In this document: positions 53,422-62,925 of the stretch, piece by piece
Layout: each line of letters opens with the position of its first letter
Position numbering within the stretch: the first letter of the stretch is position 1
NCBI GenBank assembly: GCA_023954375.1
Contig: JAMLIC010000003.1
Location: 186,001 to 250,000, forward strand
Direction of reading: 5' to 3'
DNA: 64,000 nt
Origin: Planctomycetota bacterium
GTDB lineage: Bacteria; Planctomycetota; J058
Position numbers and translations under genes: made by a program
Notes under the pieces: generated by a model
The model's input: the letters and a program-made list of their open reading frames with translations, nothing else
Database searches by the model: none
Told to the model about the DNA's origin: nothing

Positions 53422-56331
53422 ATGGCTTCGCCGACCCCGGCCGCCCCGGCCAAGGGCACCCCGCTCAAGCGGGCGCGCCTCCTCGTCCGCGTCGTCACCC
53501 CGACCGGCTTCGCCGTGCCTGGCTTCGGGCTGGAGGTGTGGAGCGTCGCGGGCGGCCTCAAGACGGGGAAGTGGAAGGACGGCTGGAAGGTCACCACGGA
53601 CAAGAAGGGGGTCCACGACTTCGGCGAGATCGCCATCCCGGCGAACGGCATGTGGCACATCAAGGGCGGGAAGTACGGCTTCGGGCGCGACGTCGACGAC
53701 CCCGCCTGGACGGAGGGCGAGGTGACCATGGACGTCACGCCGACCCCCGGGAAGGCGCACGACGTCAAGCTCCTCGTGCGCGGCTGGGCCGACTGCGTGG
53801 TGCAGGTCAAGACGCCCGGCGGCAAGCCCGTCGACGACGTCGAGGTCGAGCTCTGGGCCCTCGCCCTGCAGAAGGGCGTCAAGAAGGGGGTCGTGCACCT
53901 CGGTCGGCGCGAGGTGGTCTACGGCGACCCGTGGCAGCGGCGGCCCTGGTACGTGAAGGTGCGCAAGCCCGGCTGGGGGCGCCCCACCGCCACCGCCGGC
54001 GAGTTCGCCCCCGGCGAGGTCATGGTCGAGTACCCGGTGAAGCCGGACGAGAAGGCCGTGATCCTGGTCCCGCTCGCGACCGACCGCGCCGACCTCACCG
54101 TGACGGTGAAGAACGCGGCCGACGGCAAGCCCCTCCCCGGGGCGAGCGTCGAGGTGTGGGCGCTGGCCAACGGGATCGGCACGCCGGGCGAGCGCCTGAC
54201 CGACGCGAAGGGGCAGCTGCGCTTCGAGGACCTCGCGCTCCGCGCCGGCCCGAAGAGCGAGAACCGCTGGGTGGTCAAGGTCGCCAAGAAGGGGTTCGGC
54301 CCGCCGCCCAAGAAGCCAGGGGACGAGGTCCCCGCCTCGCCTGTCGAGCGGACGGTCGACGGACCCGCGCCGGGGCAGCATCGGACGCTCGAGGTGAAGC
54401 TGGCGCCGGACGCGGCCGAGCTCGCCGTCACGGTCACCGACGCCGGCGGCAAGCCGCTCGCGGAGGCCGAGGTCGAGGTCGTCGGCAAGCACCTGGCCAA
54501 GACGGACAAGACGGGCAAGGTCGTGATCCCCGCCCTGGCGCTCGGGACCTGGAGCCTCAAGGTGCGCCTCGCCGGGTGGGGCCCCGTGCCGACCGGCGGG
54601 AAGCCCTTCCTCGCCGGCGAGCACGCGCAGCAGCTCGTCCACGCCAAGGCGCAGGCCCTGACCGTCAAGCTGATGCAGGGCAAGGCGAGCTTCGCCTGGC
54701 CGACGCCGGCCGCCGGCGCCGCGCACGTGCAGTGGGTGAACCTCGCGGCGGACCCGGCCCGGCGCGAGCTCGGGAGCGTCTGCAAGCTGAAGGTCCGCCT
54801 CGACGGCGGACCGGCGGGGGCGCCCGTCTACGTGCGGACGCGCTACGAGCCCGCCAAGGTGAGCCCGCGCTCGTCCCACGTCCGGGGGCTCCGCGCCCCC
54901 GACGCGCCCCTGCCCGCCTGGGCCGGCCCGGCGCCCGCGACGGGGAAGAAGGTGGCCGTCGCGGCCGTCGGGAGCCACTTCGAGGCCGACGTCGAGGTCG
55001 AGTGCGGCCTGGCCGGGCTCGACGAGCTGACGGTCGAGGTCGGCGCCACGGAGGCCTGCAAGGACGCGAAGCTCGTCATCAAGAACATGCGCAGGGTCAA
55101 GCTCGAGGAGATCAAGCCGGTCGCGGCGATCTCCTCGTACGCGGGCGCGGGCGTGAACCCGGGGACCACCGCCCTGCTCCGCGCGCGCTTCGCGCCCGTC
55201 GGCGTCGACTTCGAGGTCGCCCGCACCGCGACGTACGCCCTCTCGGACCTCGTCCCCCAGAACGTCGTCGACGGCCCGTACGTCGGGCTGCCGGCGGGGA
55301 AGAAGCTCGTGTTCGTCACCGACACGACCGCCGACGCGGTCCGGATCGCGAAGTCGACCCAGGGCGCGGTGAGGGACACGCAGACGATCGCCTGGTTCGA
55401 CACCATCGTCGAGACGCGCGAGGCGGGGCCCGGCGGGACGGACCTGCTCCGCAGCGCGGTCCTCCCCGAGAAGTGGCTCGGGACGGGGGCCATGGAGAAG
55501 ACGCAGATGGTGCCCGCCCCGTTCCGCTGCTTCCCGCACGACTGGGAGAACCCGTCGCGCCCGTCCGTGACCGAGATCAAGTGGCGGGCGCACTCCTACA
55601 AGGACGCCAGCGGGACCTGGAAGCCGGTGGCCACGGGCACGCCCGGCGCGGCGAAGAAGGACTGGCAGACCGTGTCCGTCGCCACGGCGGCGGACGTGGC
55701 CAAGTACGTCACGTTCGTCGACTGGACGACCATCCGCATCAAGCTCCCGACGGCGGACGCGGCCGACGCCGGGAACTTCGTGACCGACGGCGGCGCGCAG
55801 GTCTCGATCGGTGTGCAGATCAAGCTGCACCTGTGCTCGGTCGACACGCTGGCCTCCGCCCTGCGCGGCGACATCACCATGTCGACCGCGAGCGGGACGG
55901 CGACGGACCCGGGCTCGGCCGAGGTGATCCTCCACGAGATCGGCCACAACATGGGGCAGAGCGTCGTCGACCGCTCCCAGCCCGGAGCGACCCAGACGAT
56001 CCTGTCGACCGGCAGGAGCGTCAACTTCGGCCGCTCGACGGCGGTCCCCGGCCTGACGTTCGCCAAGCCCCCGAGCCACAGCACGGCCTTCCCGGCGATC
56101 GTGCCCGCGGGGTTCATGTACACGGGCAAGGAGCACCAGGGGCCCCACTGCGCGCGCGGGCTCACGGCGGCCCAGCGGGCGCAGACGTCGTACGGCGGGC
56201 TGCCCGGCACCTGCCTCATGTTCGGCGAGACGGACATGGCGAGGACCTCGGCGCGGACCTACTGCCCCGAGTGCGAGCGGCTCATCCGCGGCGAGGACCT
56301 GGCCGACTTCCGCCGGGCCTGGGCGGTCTGA
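53422..56331 (+). CDS. Multi-domain HEIGH metallopeptidase-like protein, cluster gene 3
   Basis: 969 residues, no signal peptide. Four CarboxypepD-reg/Ig-like repeats of about 105 residues start near 16, 124, 223 and 334 (VRVVTPTGFAVPGFGLEVWS, VQVKTPGGKPVDDVEVELWA, VTVKNAADGKPLPGASVEVW, VTVTDAGGKPLAEAEVEV). A larger domain homologous to the 7.1-kb protein follows: QWVNLAADPARRELGS, HEIGHN with H838 and H842, GKEHQGPHCARGLT (H905, H909, C910), GTCLMFG and a CPEC pair at 948-951. The HExxH and downstream His/Cys residues fit a zinc peptidase, activity unproven. ATG 53422 has a near-perfect GGAGGAGG site. Confidence 0.8.
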   Translation: MASPTPAAPAKGTPLKRARLLVRVVTPTGFAVPGFGLEVWSVAGGLKTGKWKDGWKVTTDKKGVHDFGEIAIPANGMWHIKGGKYGFGRDVDDPAWTEGEVTMDVTPTPGKAHDVKLLVRGWADCVVQVKTPGGKPVDDVEVELWALALQKGVKKGVVHLGRREVVYGDPWQRRPWYVKVRKPGWGRPTATAGEFAPGEVMVEYPVKPDEKAVILVPLATDRADLTVTVKNAADGKPLPGASVEVWALANGIGTPGERLTDAKGQLRFEDLALRAGPKSENRWVVKVAKKGFGPPPKKPGDEVPASPVERTVDGPAPGQHRTLEVKLAPDAAELAVTVTDAGGKPLAEAEVEVVGKHLAKTDKTGKVVIPALALGTWSLKVRLAGWGPVPTGGKPFLAGEHAQQLVHAKAQALTVKLMQGKASFAWPTPAAGAAHVQWVNLAADPARRELGSVCKLKVRLDGGPAGAPVYVRTRYEPAKVSPRSSHVRGLRAPDAPLPAWAGPAPATGKKVAVAAVGSHFEADVEVECGLAGLDELTVEVGATEACKDAKLVIKNMRRVKLEEIKPVAAISSYAGAGVNPGTTALLRARFAPVGVDFEVARTATYALSDLVPQNVVDGPYVGLPAGKKLVFVTDTTADAVRIAKSTQGAVRDTQTIAWFDTIVETREAGPGGTDLLRSAVLPEKWLGTGAMEKTQMVPAPFRCFPHDWENPSRPSVTEIKWRAHSYKDASGTWKPVATGTPGAAKKDWQTVSVATAADVAKYVTFVDWTTIRIKLPTADAADAGNFVTDGGAQVSIGVQIKLHLCSVDTLASALRGDITMSTASGTATDPGSAEVILHEIGHNMGQSVVDRSQPGATQTILSTGRSVNFGRSTAVPGLTFAKPPSHSTAFPAIVPAGFMYTGKEHQGPHCARGLTAAQRAQTSYGGLPGTCLMFGETDMARTSARTYCPECERLIRGEDLADFRRAWAV

Positions 56332-56385
56332 TGCCGCGCCGCGCCTTGCCCGGGGGCTCGCCGGCCCGCCCGGCCCGGAGGTGAC

Positions 56386-57342
56386 ATGGCGAGCGACGAG
56401 CGACCCTTCGGGCTCCCGGACGCGGCGTTCTGGGAGGACATGTGGGCCAACGAGCAGGCGGTCCTCGACCAGGCCTACCTGACGACCCGGGCGCTGATCG
56501 CCGACGGGCCGCGGGCCGTGGACCTCGCGCGCCGCGACAGCGTCCCCGTCGGGGTCCTGCACTACGCCCCCACGCTGCACCACGCCCGCGCGCCCTACGC
56601 GAACCACGCCCTGGTCGTCGCCCTGCGCGCGGAGGACGGGCTCCTCGTGGCGGGCGGCGCCGCGCAGCGCCTCACGACCGTCCCGGCGGTCCCGCCGGGC
56701 CTGAAGGAGGAGGACGGGCACTCCGTCTTCCGGCGCGCCGTCGACCTGTTCGTGCGCCCCGGCGTCCCGCGCGGCCCGGGGTCGTGGCACGTGTGGTTCG
56801 TGCTGGGGGACCTCGTCTCGAACCGGGTCGTCGTCGACCTCGTGGGCGAGCGCCCCTTCGCGCCCGCGCCGCTCGCCCGGGACCCCTGGCCGGCGCCCGG
56901 CGACCCGTGGCCCGCCTACGACGTGGCCGCGCCCCCCGCGCCGCCGCGGGGGGTCTCGCTCGAGGCGCCCCCCCGCGCGCGGCTCGCCCGGGGCGCGACG
57001 GGGGAGGTCGCGGCGGAGGGGCCGATCGTCGTCCGCGGCGCGGCGCGCCTCGCCTGGCCGCCGGCCGGCGCCGCGCCGCCGCCGCCAGGCGAGCCGGTCT
57101 GCGTCCCCCTCTCGCTCCTGGTGACCGGGAGCCTGCGGCGAGGCCCGACGGTCCTCGCCCTCCAGGTCCCTGCGCGCGAGGTCGAGCCGGGCGTCGCCGA
57201 GGCGACCTTCGCCGTCGACCTGGCCTCGTTCCTGGAGGTCCCGACCGACGCGGCGCAGACGCTCCACGTGTTCGCGTTCGCCCCGGGCGGACACATGACG
57301 GGTCCGGCGGCGGTCGAGCTCCTGCTGGAGGAGGGTGAGTAG
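56386..57342 (+). CDS. Hypothetical protein, cluster gene 4
   Basis: 318 residues, no signal peptide or membrane helix. The N-terminus (FGLPDAAFWEDMWANEQAVLDQAYLTTRAL) is helical, then beta-rich segments alternate with a proline-rich linker (about 165-190), and a C-terminal beta domain contains ARLAWPPAGA, reminiscent of the WPPAG segments in the HELGH/HEIGH proteins. Family not recognised. Start ATG follows GGAGGTGA, a textbook ribosome site, 54 bp after the peptidase gene, so it is part of the same unit. A specific chaperone or inhibitor of the peptidase is one possibility. Confidence 0.65.
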   Translation: MASDERPFGLPDAAFWEDMWANEQAVLDQAYLTTRALIADGPRAVDLARRDSVPVGVLHYAPTLHHARAPYANHALVVALRAEDGLLVAGGAAQRLTTVPAVPPGLKEEDGHSVFRRAVDLFVRPGVPRGPGSWHVWFVLGDLVSNRVVVDLVGERPFAPAPLARDPWPAPGDPWPAYDVAAPPAPPRGVSLEAPPRARLARGATGEVAAEGPIVVRGAARLAWPPAGAAPPPPGEPVCVPLSLLVTGSLRRGPTVLALQVPAREVEPGVAEATFAVDLASFLEVPTDAAQTLHVFAFAPGGHMTGPAAVELLLEEGE

Positions 57343-57361
57343 CGCCGCGAGGCCTCGCTAC
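57339..57361. terminator. Possible bidirectional hairpin between convergent genes
   Basis: GTAGCG (57339-57344) pairs with CGCTAC (57356-57361), and GAGGCCTC lies in the loop. It spans the stop codons of the convergent genes on either side. Short, with no T-tract. Confidence 0.3.
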
Positions 57362-59274
57362 CGCATCGCCTCCGCCACCTCGAGCGCCATCGAGATCCGC
57401 CCGAGCGGCGCCGAGACCTGCAGGCCGGCCACCTCGTCCTTGAGCTGCTCGACGATCTCGCGGGCGATCCTGACGCCCTCGGCCATGGCCTCGTCCTTGC
57501 CGCGCTCCTGCGCCCGCGCCATGCGCGCGACGACGGCGTCGGGGACGACCACGCCGGGGACCTCGTTCTTCATGAACTCGGCGTTGCGCAGGCTGATCAG
57601 CGGCCAGATCCCGGCGACGACGGGGATCGTCTTGCCCTCGCGCCGGATGCGGCCGACGAACGCCTTCAGGGCCTCCACGTCGAACACCGGCTGCGTGACG
57701 GCGTACTCGGCGCCGGCGTCGACCTTCCAGTGGAAGCGCCGGTGCTCGCGCTCGAGGTCGATCGCGCCCGGGTTGGCGCCGACGCCCAGCACGAACCCGG
57801 TCGGCTGCCCCAGCGCGTTGTTGCCCAGGTCGCGCCCGTGGTTCAGGCGGCTCACGACGCCGGTGAGGCCGATCGAGTCCACGTCGAACACGGCCGTGGC
57901 GTCCGGGTAGTCGCCGAGCTTGGGCGGGTCGCCGGTGATGATGATCAGGTTCTTCACCCCGAGGGCGTAGGCGCCGAGGAGGTCGCCCTGCATGCCGAGG
58001 AGGTTGCGGTCGCGGCAGCAGTAGTGGAGCACCGCCTCGATCCCGACCGCGTTCTGGATGCACACCGCCGTGGCCAGCGCGCTCATGCGCGCCGACGCGC
58101 GCGGGCCGTCCGGGATGTTGATCGCGTCGGCCCCGCCCTCGTGCGCCTGGCGGGCCTTCTTGATCACCGCCTGCACCTCGGCGCCGCGCGGCGGGGTGAG
58201 CTCGACGAGCAGGACCTTCTCGCCCCGCGCGAGCTTGCCCGCCAGCCGCGTGCGCTCGGCGAAGGGGATCGGCTGCGCCTCTTCGGCCGGAGAGGCCGGC
58301 GCGGCCGGGAGCGCCGCCTGCGCGCCCGACGGCTCGTCGTTGAGGAACGTCTTCAGCATGCGCGCGCCGCCGACGATCTGCCGGATGTGCTCGGGGGTCG
58401 TGCCGCAGCAGCCGCCGACGATCTTGGCGCCCACCTGGATGAACTTGCGCGCGTAGCTGCCCATGTACTCGGGCGAGCACAGGTAGAGCGTGCGCCCCTC
58501 GACGACGCGCGGCAGCCCGGCGTTGGGCTGCGCCGAGAGCGGGCGGCGCGTGACCTGCGCCATGCGCTCGACCGCCCGGAGCATGGGCGCCGGCCCGACC
58601 GAGCAGTTGACGCCGATCACGTCGGCGCCCCAGGCGTCCATGCGCGCGGCGAACACCTCCGGCGGCGTGCCGTAGAGGCCGCAGCCGTCCTCGTCGATCG
58701 TCATCTGCGCCACGACCGGCAGGTGCGGCGCGACCTCGCGGGCGGCCTTGATCGCCTCGCCCATCTCGTTCAAGTCCGCGAACGTCTCCAGGCACACGAG
58801 GTCGACGCCGCCCTCGACGAGCGCGGCCACCTGCTCGGCGAAGAGCGCCCGCGCCTCCTCGCGCGACGTGGGCCCCCAGGGCTCGATCTTCAGCCCGAGC
58901 GGGCCGACGGCGCCGGCCACGAACACCGGGCGGCCGCCGTTGCCGGCGGCGGCCGCCGCCCGGGCGAGGCGCGCGCCGGCGACGTTGATGTCGCGCAGGC
59001 GGTCGGCCAGGCCGTGCGGCGTGAGCTTGGCGCGGTTGGCGGAGAAGGTGTTGGTCTCGAGGACGTCGGCGCCGGCGCGCACGTACTCCTCGTGCACCTG
59101 CTGCACGAGGTCGGGGCGCGTGAGGTTGACCTCGTCGAAGCTCTTGTTGATGAACACGCCCTTGTCGTAGAGGCGCGTCCCCATGGCCCCGTCGAAGACG
59201 AGGACGCGGCCGGCGACCGCCTCGAGGAAGGGATGCCTCCCCTGGGCCGTCACCGCCGTGGACGTCTGCGTCAC
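57358..59274 (-). CDS. Bifunctional homocysteine S-methyltransferase / methylenetetrahydrofolate reductase
   Basis: 638 residues, YitJ-like fusion. The N-terminal half is a zinc-dependent homocysteine methyltransferase (LVFDGAMGTRLYDKG, GVNCSVGPAPML, GGCCGTTPEHI, the three Cys binding zinc). A linker around 300-330 precedes the MTHFR barrel (LLVELTPPRGAEVQAV, LHYCCRDRNLLGMQGDLLGA, LIIITGDPPKLGDYP, YAVTQPVFD) that binds FAD. Together they can make methyltetrahydrofolate and methionine. No B12-binding module is present, so this is not MetH. GTG 59274 is chosen because the fold starts right after; GGAGGG lies about 12 nt upstream. Confidence 0.93.
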   Translation of the reverse strand: MTQTSTAVTAQGRHPFLEAVAGRVLVFDGAMGTRLYDKGVFINKSFDEVNLTRPDLVQQVHEEYVRAGADVLETNTFSANRAKLTPHGLADRLRDINVAGARLARAAAAAGNGGRPVFVAGAVGPLGLKIEPWGPTSREEARALFAEQVAALVEGGVDLVCLETFADLNEMGEAIKAAREVAPHLPVVAQMTIDEDGCGLYGTPPEVFAARMDAWGADVIGVNCSVGPAPMLRAVERMAQVTRRPLSAQPNAGLPRVVEGRTLYLCSPEYMGSYARKFIQVGAKIVGGCCGTTPEHIRQIVGGARMLKTFLNDEPSGAQAALPAAPASPAEEAQPIPFAERTRLAGKLARGEKVLLVELTPPRGAEVQAVIKKARQAHEGGADAINIPDGPRASARMSALATAVCIQNAVGIEAVLHYCCRDRNLLGMQGDLLGAYALGVKNLIIITGDPPKLGDYPDATAVFDVDSIGLTGVVSRLNHGRDLGNNALGQPTGFVLGVGANPGAIDLEREHRRFHWKVDAGAEYAVTQPVFDVEALKAFVGRIRREGKTIPVVAGIWPLISLRNAEFMKNEVPGVVVPDAVVARMARAQERGKDEAMAEGVRIAREIVEQLKDEVAGLQVSAPLGRISMALEVAEAMR

Positions 59275-59372
59275 CTTCGTTGGTCCCTCCGGGCCTCGCC
59301 GGCCGCGCACCGTAGCACGCGCGGCCGACCGCGGCCGGCCCGGCCGCCGTCCCGCCGGCCGGCGCCGTCTGC

Positions 59373-59378
59373 TATGGT
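59373..59378 (+). promoter_or_regulatory. Predicted -10 of the SUMF1-like gene
   Basis: TATGGT, with a predicted leader of about 75 nt and a GAGGAG site just before ATG 59461. Confidence 0.4.
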
Positions 59379-59460
59379 CGCACGGCGCGCGCGCCCGCGC
59401 CGGACGCCCCTGAGCCGGGCCCCGTCGCCGGACCGGGTTGCGGCGCGGCGAGGAGTCGTC

Positions 59461-60123
59461 ATGGCGAACCCTGCGGCACCCTCCCCGACGCCGGCCGCGC
59501 CGGCCGCCGAGCCCCCGGCGGGCATGGTGCGGGTCCCCGCCGGCCCCTTCAAGTTCGGCCCGCGCGGCGACGAGGTGTCGCTCGGCGAGTTCTGGATCGA
59601 CCTGACGCCGGTGACGAACAAGCAGTACGCGGCGTTCGTCGCCGCGACGGGCCGCCGCAACCCGAACCACTGGGGCCCCGACGGCTACGACGAGAAGGAG
59701 GCCGACCACCCGGTCGTGTGCGTGACCTTCGCCGACGCCGAGGCCTACGCGAAGTGGGCCGGCAAGGCCCTCCCCACCCCGGCGCAGGTCGAGAAGGCCG
59801 CGCGCGGGACCGACGGGCGCAAGTACCCCTGGGGCGACTCGGTCGGGCTGCGCACCGGCAACACGCGCGAGGCCGGGGTCGGGCGCACCACGCCCGTCGA
59901 GGCCTACCCGCGCGGGCGCTCGCCGTTGGGCTGCTTCGACCTCGCCGGCAACGTGCTGCACTGGACGCGCGGCCCGTACGACAAGGAGAAGGGGACGCTG
60001 ACCCTCAAGGGCTGCTCGTTCCGCCACTACCTGGGCCCGGTCGCCTGGACCTACGAGGCGCCGCCCGACCAGCGGCAGGACTGCGTGGGCTTCCGCTGCG
60101 TGTGGTCCCCGCCGCCCGGCTGA
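59461..60123 (+). CDS. Small SUMF1/FGE-fold protein
   Basis: 220 residues. A short formylglycine-generating-enzyme fold: MVRVPAGPFKFGPRG, FWIDLTPVTNKQYAAFVAATG, LPTPAQVEKAARG, KYPWGD, CFDLAGNVLHWTRG, and VGFRCVW at the end. The GGS(F/Y) core with two copper-binding Cys is not conserved: GCSFRHY carries one Cys only. It is likely a non-catalytic binding domain rather than a sulfatase activator. No signal peptide. ATG 59461 has GAGGAG at 59451-59456. Confidence 0.8.
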   Translation: MANPAAPSPTPAAPAAEPPAGMVRVPAGPFKFGPRGDEVSLGEFWIDLTPVTNKQYAAFVAATGRRNPNHWGPDGYDEKEADHPVVCVTFADAEAYAKWAGKALPTPAQVEKAARGTDGRKYPWGDSVGLRTGNTREAGVGRTTPVEAYPRGRSPLGCFDLAGNVLHWTRGPYDKEKGTLTLKGCSFRHYLGPVAWTYEAPPDQRQDCVGFRCVWSPPPG

Positions 60124-60186
60124 CCGCGACCCGCCGGGGGCAAAATTTCCCTGGCCACCGCCCTCGCCCCGCCGCCGCGGGCTGAC

Positions 60187-60192
60187 TATCGT
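60187..60192 (+). promoter_or_regulatory. Predicted -10 of the FHA zinc-ribbon gene
   Basis: TATCGT; start near 60199, a leader of about 20 nt with GGGAAGGG before GTG 60218. Confidence 0.45.
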
Positions 60193-60217
60193 AGGGGCCG
60201 GGAAGGGCTTACCGCGC

Positions 60218-62194
60218 GTGGTCGGGCCGCAGAAGAAGGTCTACTTCTTCTTCCTCTCCGGGGCCAAGAAGGGGAAGATCGAGGGCGTCCCGGCGACCGG
60301 GGCGATCCGGATCGGCCGGCAGCACGACGCCTCGATCCAGCTCGACCCCTACGAGGACATCCCCGCCTCCGGCGACCACGCGCAGGTCGTCTGCGAGGGC
60401 GACGAGCGCTTCTTCCTCGAGGACCGCGGCAGCTCGTGGGGGACGTTCAAGAACGACATCCCCGTCGTCAGCCGCGTGCCGCTCACGACGGGCGACGTGA
60501 TCACCTGCGGCCAGGACGACCAGGGCCGGCAGGGGCCGCGGATCAAGTTCTACCTGGAGAAGGACGTCCTCCGCTGCCCGGGCTGCGACGGGCCCGTCTA
60601 CAAGCGCCACTTCAAGTGCCCCGGGTGCCGGCGGAAGTTCTGCCTGCGGTGCATCGACTTCAAGACGAAGAGCTGCAAGCCGTGCGCGCCGGCGGTGGTC
60701 ACGGCGCCGGCGCGCGCGGCCACGGGCGACACCGGGTTCGAGGTCGTGGAGGACGACGAGGAGATCGACGCGAAGCGGCCGGCGCGCGTCGTCGTCTCGG
60801 GCCGCGACGCGAAGCGGTTCAAGCGCGCGCAGGAGAAGAAGAAGGACGGCGCGCCCGCGAAGCGGCCGGCCGACCCGGGCGTGGTCGCGGAGCCCGTGGA
60901 CCTCGACGCGCCGTTCTGCGCGGTGTGCTGCGAGTTCGCGGACGGCCCGACCTTCACCTGCCCCGCCTGCCGCCAGACCTGCTGCGTGGCCCATCGCCAC
61001 GGCGTCGTGTGCCCGCCCTGCGCGGGCATCGCCGGCAGCGACGTCGTCTCGCGCGCCAGCGAGCCCGAGCTCAAGATCCCGGACCTCGACGTGGACGCGG
61101 CGACGGCGCGCCCGGTGCGCGGCCCCGAGGCATCGGGGCGACGGACGGTCGAGGCGTCCGGCCGGCGCGGGCCCGAGGCGTCCGGCCGGCGCGGGCCCGA
61201 GGCGTCCGGCCGGCGCGCCGCCCCGCCTCCCAGCGGCGCGGACCGGCTCGGCGCCGGCCCAGGCTCCGGCGTCGGCTCCGGCCCCGGCGCCGGCGTCGAC
61301 CGTCCGGCGCCAGGCAGCGGCGCGGCCCGCCTCGGCTCCGGCCCCGACCGCCTGGCGCCCGGCAGCGGCGCGGGTCGCGTCGGCTCCGGCCTCGGCTCGG
61401 GCGCCGACCGCGCCGCGCTCCCGCCGACGATGCGTCACCCCGGCCCGCCCCCCGGCTCCGCGCCCGACGTCGTGCTCGCCCGGCCCGACCCCCTCGCGCC
61501 CACCGGCGCCCCGCCGCCGGCGCTACGCGCCGAGCCGCTCCGCCCGCCCGCGCCGCCGCCCCGCCCGCCGGCGCCCGAGCCGCCGCGCCCGCCCGGGCCG
61601 CCGCGCCCGACCGAGCCGGGCGGCCGCGCGCCGTCGCCGGGGTCGGACCCGCTCCTCACCCGCAGCAAGATCGACGCCCGGCGCCCGCCCGCGATCCCCT
61701 GCGAGCGGTGCGCGTCGCCGCTCTCCGCGACGAGCTTCTTCATCTGCGAGCGCTGCCGCGCGCGCCTGTGCGGCGACCACCGCTCGGCCGGGCGCGCGAC
61801 CCTCTGCGACCGCTGCGGCGCGGGCCCCTCGCCGTTCGACGCCGCGCGCGCCCCGCTCCCTTACGCGTCCACCGGCGGCGCGCCGGGGCTGCCGCCGCCC
61901 CGCCCGCCGGCCGGCTGGCCCGCGCCCCCCGTCCGACCCGTGACGCCTGCGCCGCGCGTGCCCCAGGACCTGATCGAGACGGCCGGCGACGACGTCCTCC
62001 CGCCGCTCGAGCCGCCCCCCACGCCACGCGCCGCGCCGCCGCCGCCGCGGCCTGGCGGCCCGCTCGGCCTCTCGGGGCAGGGCGCCGCGCCGATGATGGT
62101 CTCCGGCGCGGCCGTTCACTTCGAGTGCCCCTACTGCGACGAGGCGATCCCGCCCACGGCGACGCGCTGCCCCCGCTGCGCGCGGGAGCTGTGA
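60218..62194 (+). CDS. FHA-domain protein with several zinc-binding modules
   Basis: 658 residues. An FHA domain at about 28-112 (RIGRQHDASIQLDPYE, RGSSWGTFKNDIPVV) is followed by Cys-rich ribbons at 120-156 (C120, C123, C134, C137, C142, C145, C153, C156). A B-box-like cluster lies near 233-267 (CAVCCEF, CPACRQTCC, CVAHRHGVVCPPC), another near 485-530, and a last ribbon (CPYCDEAIPPTATRCPRC) at the C-terminus. Long Pro/Gly/Ala/Arg tracts with a repeated EASGRR unit lie between. It is likely a phosphothreonine-reading scaffold linked to the kinases of this genome. Confidence 0.75.
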   Translation: MVGPQKKVYFFFLSGAKKGKIEGVPATGAIRIGRQHDASIQLDPYEDIPASGDHAQVVCEGDERFFLEDRGSSWGTFKNDIPVVSRVPLTTGDVITCGQDDQGRQGPRIKFYLEKDVLRCPGCDGPVYKRHFKCPGCRRKFCLRCIDFKTKSCKPCAPAVVTAPARAATGDTGFEVVEDDEEIDAKRPARVVVSGRDAKRFKRAQEKKKDGAPAKRPADPGVVAEPVDLDAPFCAVCCEFADGPTFTCPACRQTCCVAHRHGVVCPPCAGIAGSDVVSRASEPELKIPDLDVDAATARPVRGPEASGRRTVEASGRRGPEASGRRGPEASGRRAAPPPSGADRLGAGPGSGVGSGPGAGVDRPAPGSGAARLGSGPDRLAPGSGAGRVGSGLGSGADRAALPPTMRHPGPPPGSAPDVVLARPDPLAPTGAPPPALRAEPLRPPAPPPRPPAPEPPRPPGPPRPTEPGGRAPSPGSDPLLTRSKIDARRPPAIPCERCASPLSATSFFICERCRARLCGDHRSAGRATLCDRCGAGPSPFDAARAPLPYASTGGAPGLPPPRPPAGWPAPPVRPVTPAPRVPQDLIETAGDDVLPPLEPPPTPRAAPPPPRPGGPLGLSGQGAAPMMVSGAAVHFECPYCDEAIPPTATRCPRCAREL

Positions 62195-62209
62195 CGGCGA
62201 CGGCCGCTC

Positions 62210-62854
62210 TCAGACACCCACGCCGATGGGGCAGGCGACCCCCGTCCCCCCGATCCCGCAGTAGCCGTTCGGGTTCTTCGCCAGGTACTGCTGGTGGTAC
62301 TCCTCGGCGAAGTAGAACGGGCCGGCGGCCGCGACCTCGGTCGTGATCTCGCCCAGCCCGGCCGCCGTCAGCCGCTCCTGGTAGCGCTCGCGCGTCGCCT
62401 CGGCCGCCTCGCGCTGCGCCTCGTCGTGCGTGTAGATCGCCGAGCGGTACTGCGTGCCGACGTCGTTGCCCTGGCGGAAGCCCTGGGTCGGGTCGTGGTT
62501 CTCCCAGAAGACCTTCAGGAGCGCCTCGTAGCCGACCTTCGCCGGGTCGAACACGACCTGCACGACCTCGGTGTGGCCGGTGCGCCCCGAGCAGACCTCC
62601 TCGTAGGTCGGGTTGGGCGTAAGCCCGCCCGCGTAGCCGGCGGCGGTCGAGAGCACGCCGGGCACCTGCCAGAACTTCCGCTCGACGCCCCAGAAGCAGC
62701 CCATGCCGAACGTCGCCAGGCGCGCGCCCGGCGGGAACGGGCCGCGCATGGGCGTCCCGAGGACGAAGTGAACGTCGGGGACGGGCATGGGGTCGGTCCG
62801 CCCGGGCAGGGCCTGGGTCGGCGTGGGCAGGGTGCACTTGTTGCCGAAGATCAT
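62210..62854 (-). CDS. msrA: Peptide-methionine (S)-S-oxide reductase
   Basis: 214 residues. Reduces methionine-S-sulfoxide in damaged proteins. Active-site motif GCFWG with C53; resolving Cys candidates C199 and C208 near the C-terminus (GYCGIGG, VACPIG). [23 protein letters not shown] and YRSAIYTH are typical. The N-terminal 40 residues (from MIFGNK to the VLGTP segment) match the longer MsrA subgroup, supporting the ATG at 62854, which has TACGAT (minus, 62878-62873) and CAGGAG upstream. No signal peptide, so cytosolic. Confidence 0.95.
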   Translation of the reverse strand: MIFGNKCTLPTPTQALPGRTDPMPVPDVHFVLGTPMRGPFPPGARLATFGMGCFWGVERKFWQVPGVLSTAAGYAGGLTPNPTYEEVCSGRTGHTEVVQVVFDPAKVGYEALLKVFWENHDPTQGFRQGNDVGTQYRSAIYTHDEAQREAAEATRERYQERLTAAGLGEITTEVAAAGPFYFAEEYHQQYLAKNPNGYCGIGGTGVACPIGVGV

Positions 62855-62925
62855 GCGGCGCTCCTGTCGACCATCGTATCGCAGCGCCGGGCACGCGCGT
62901 TGCCGACGATGCGGCCGGAGGAGAT

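Noticed and set aside
57358..59274. Cobalamin-dependent MetH
   Set aside because: No cobalamin-binding or activation domain; the second half is an MTHFR barrel.
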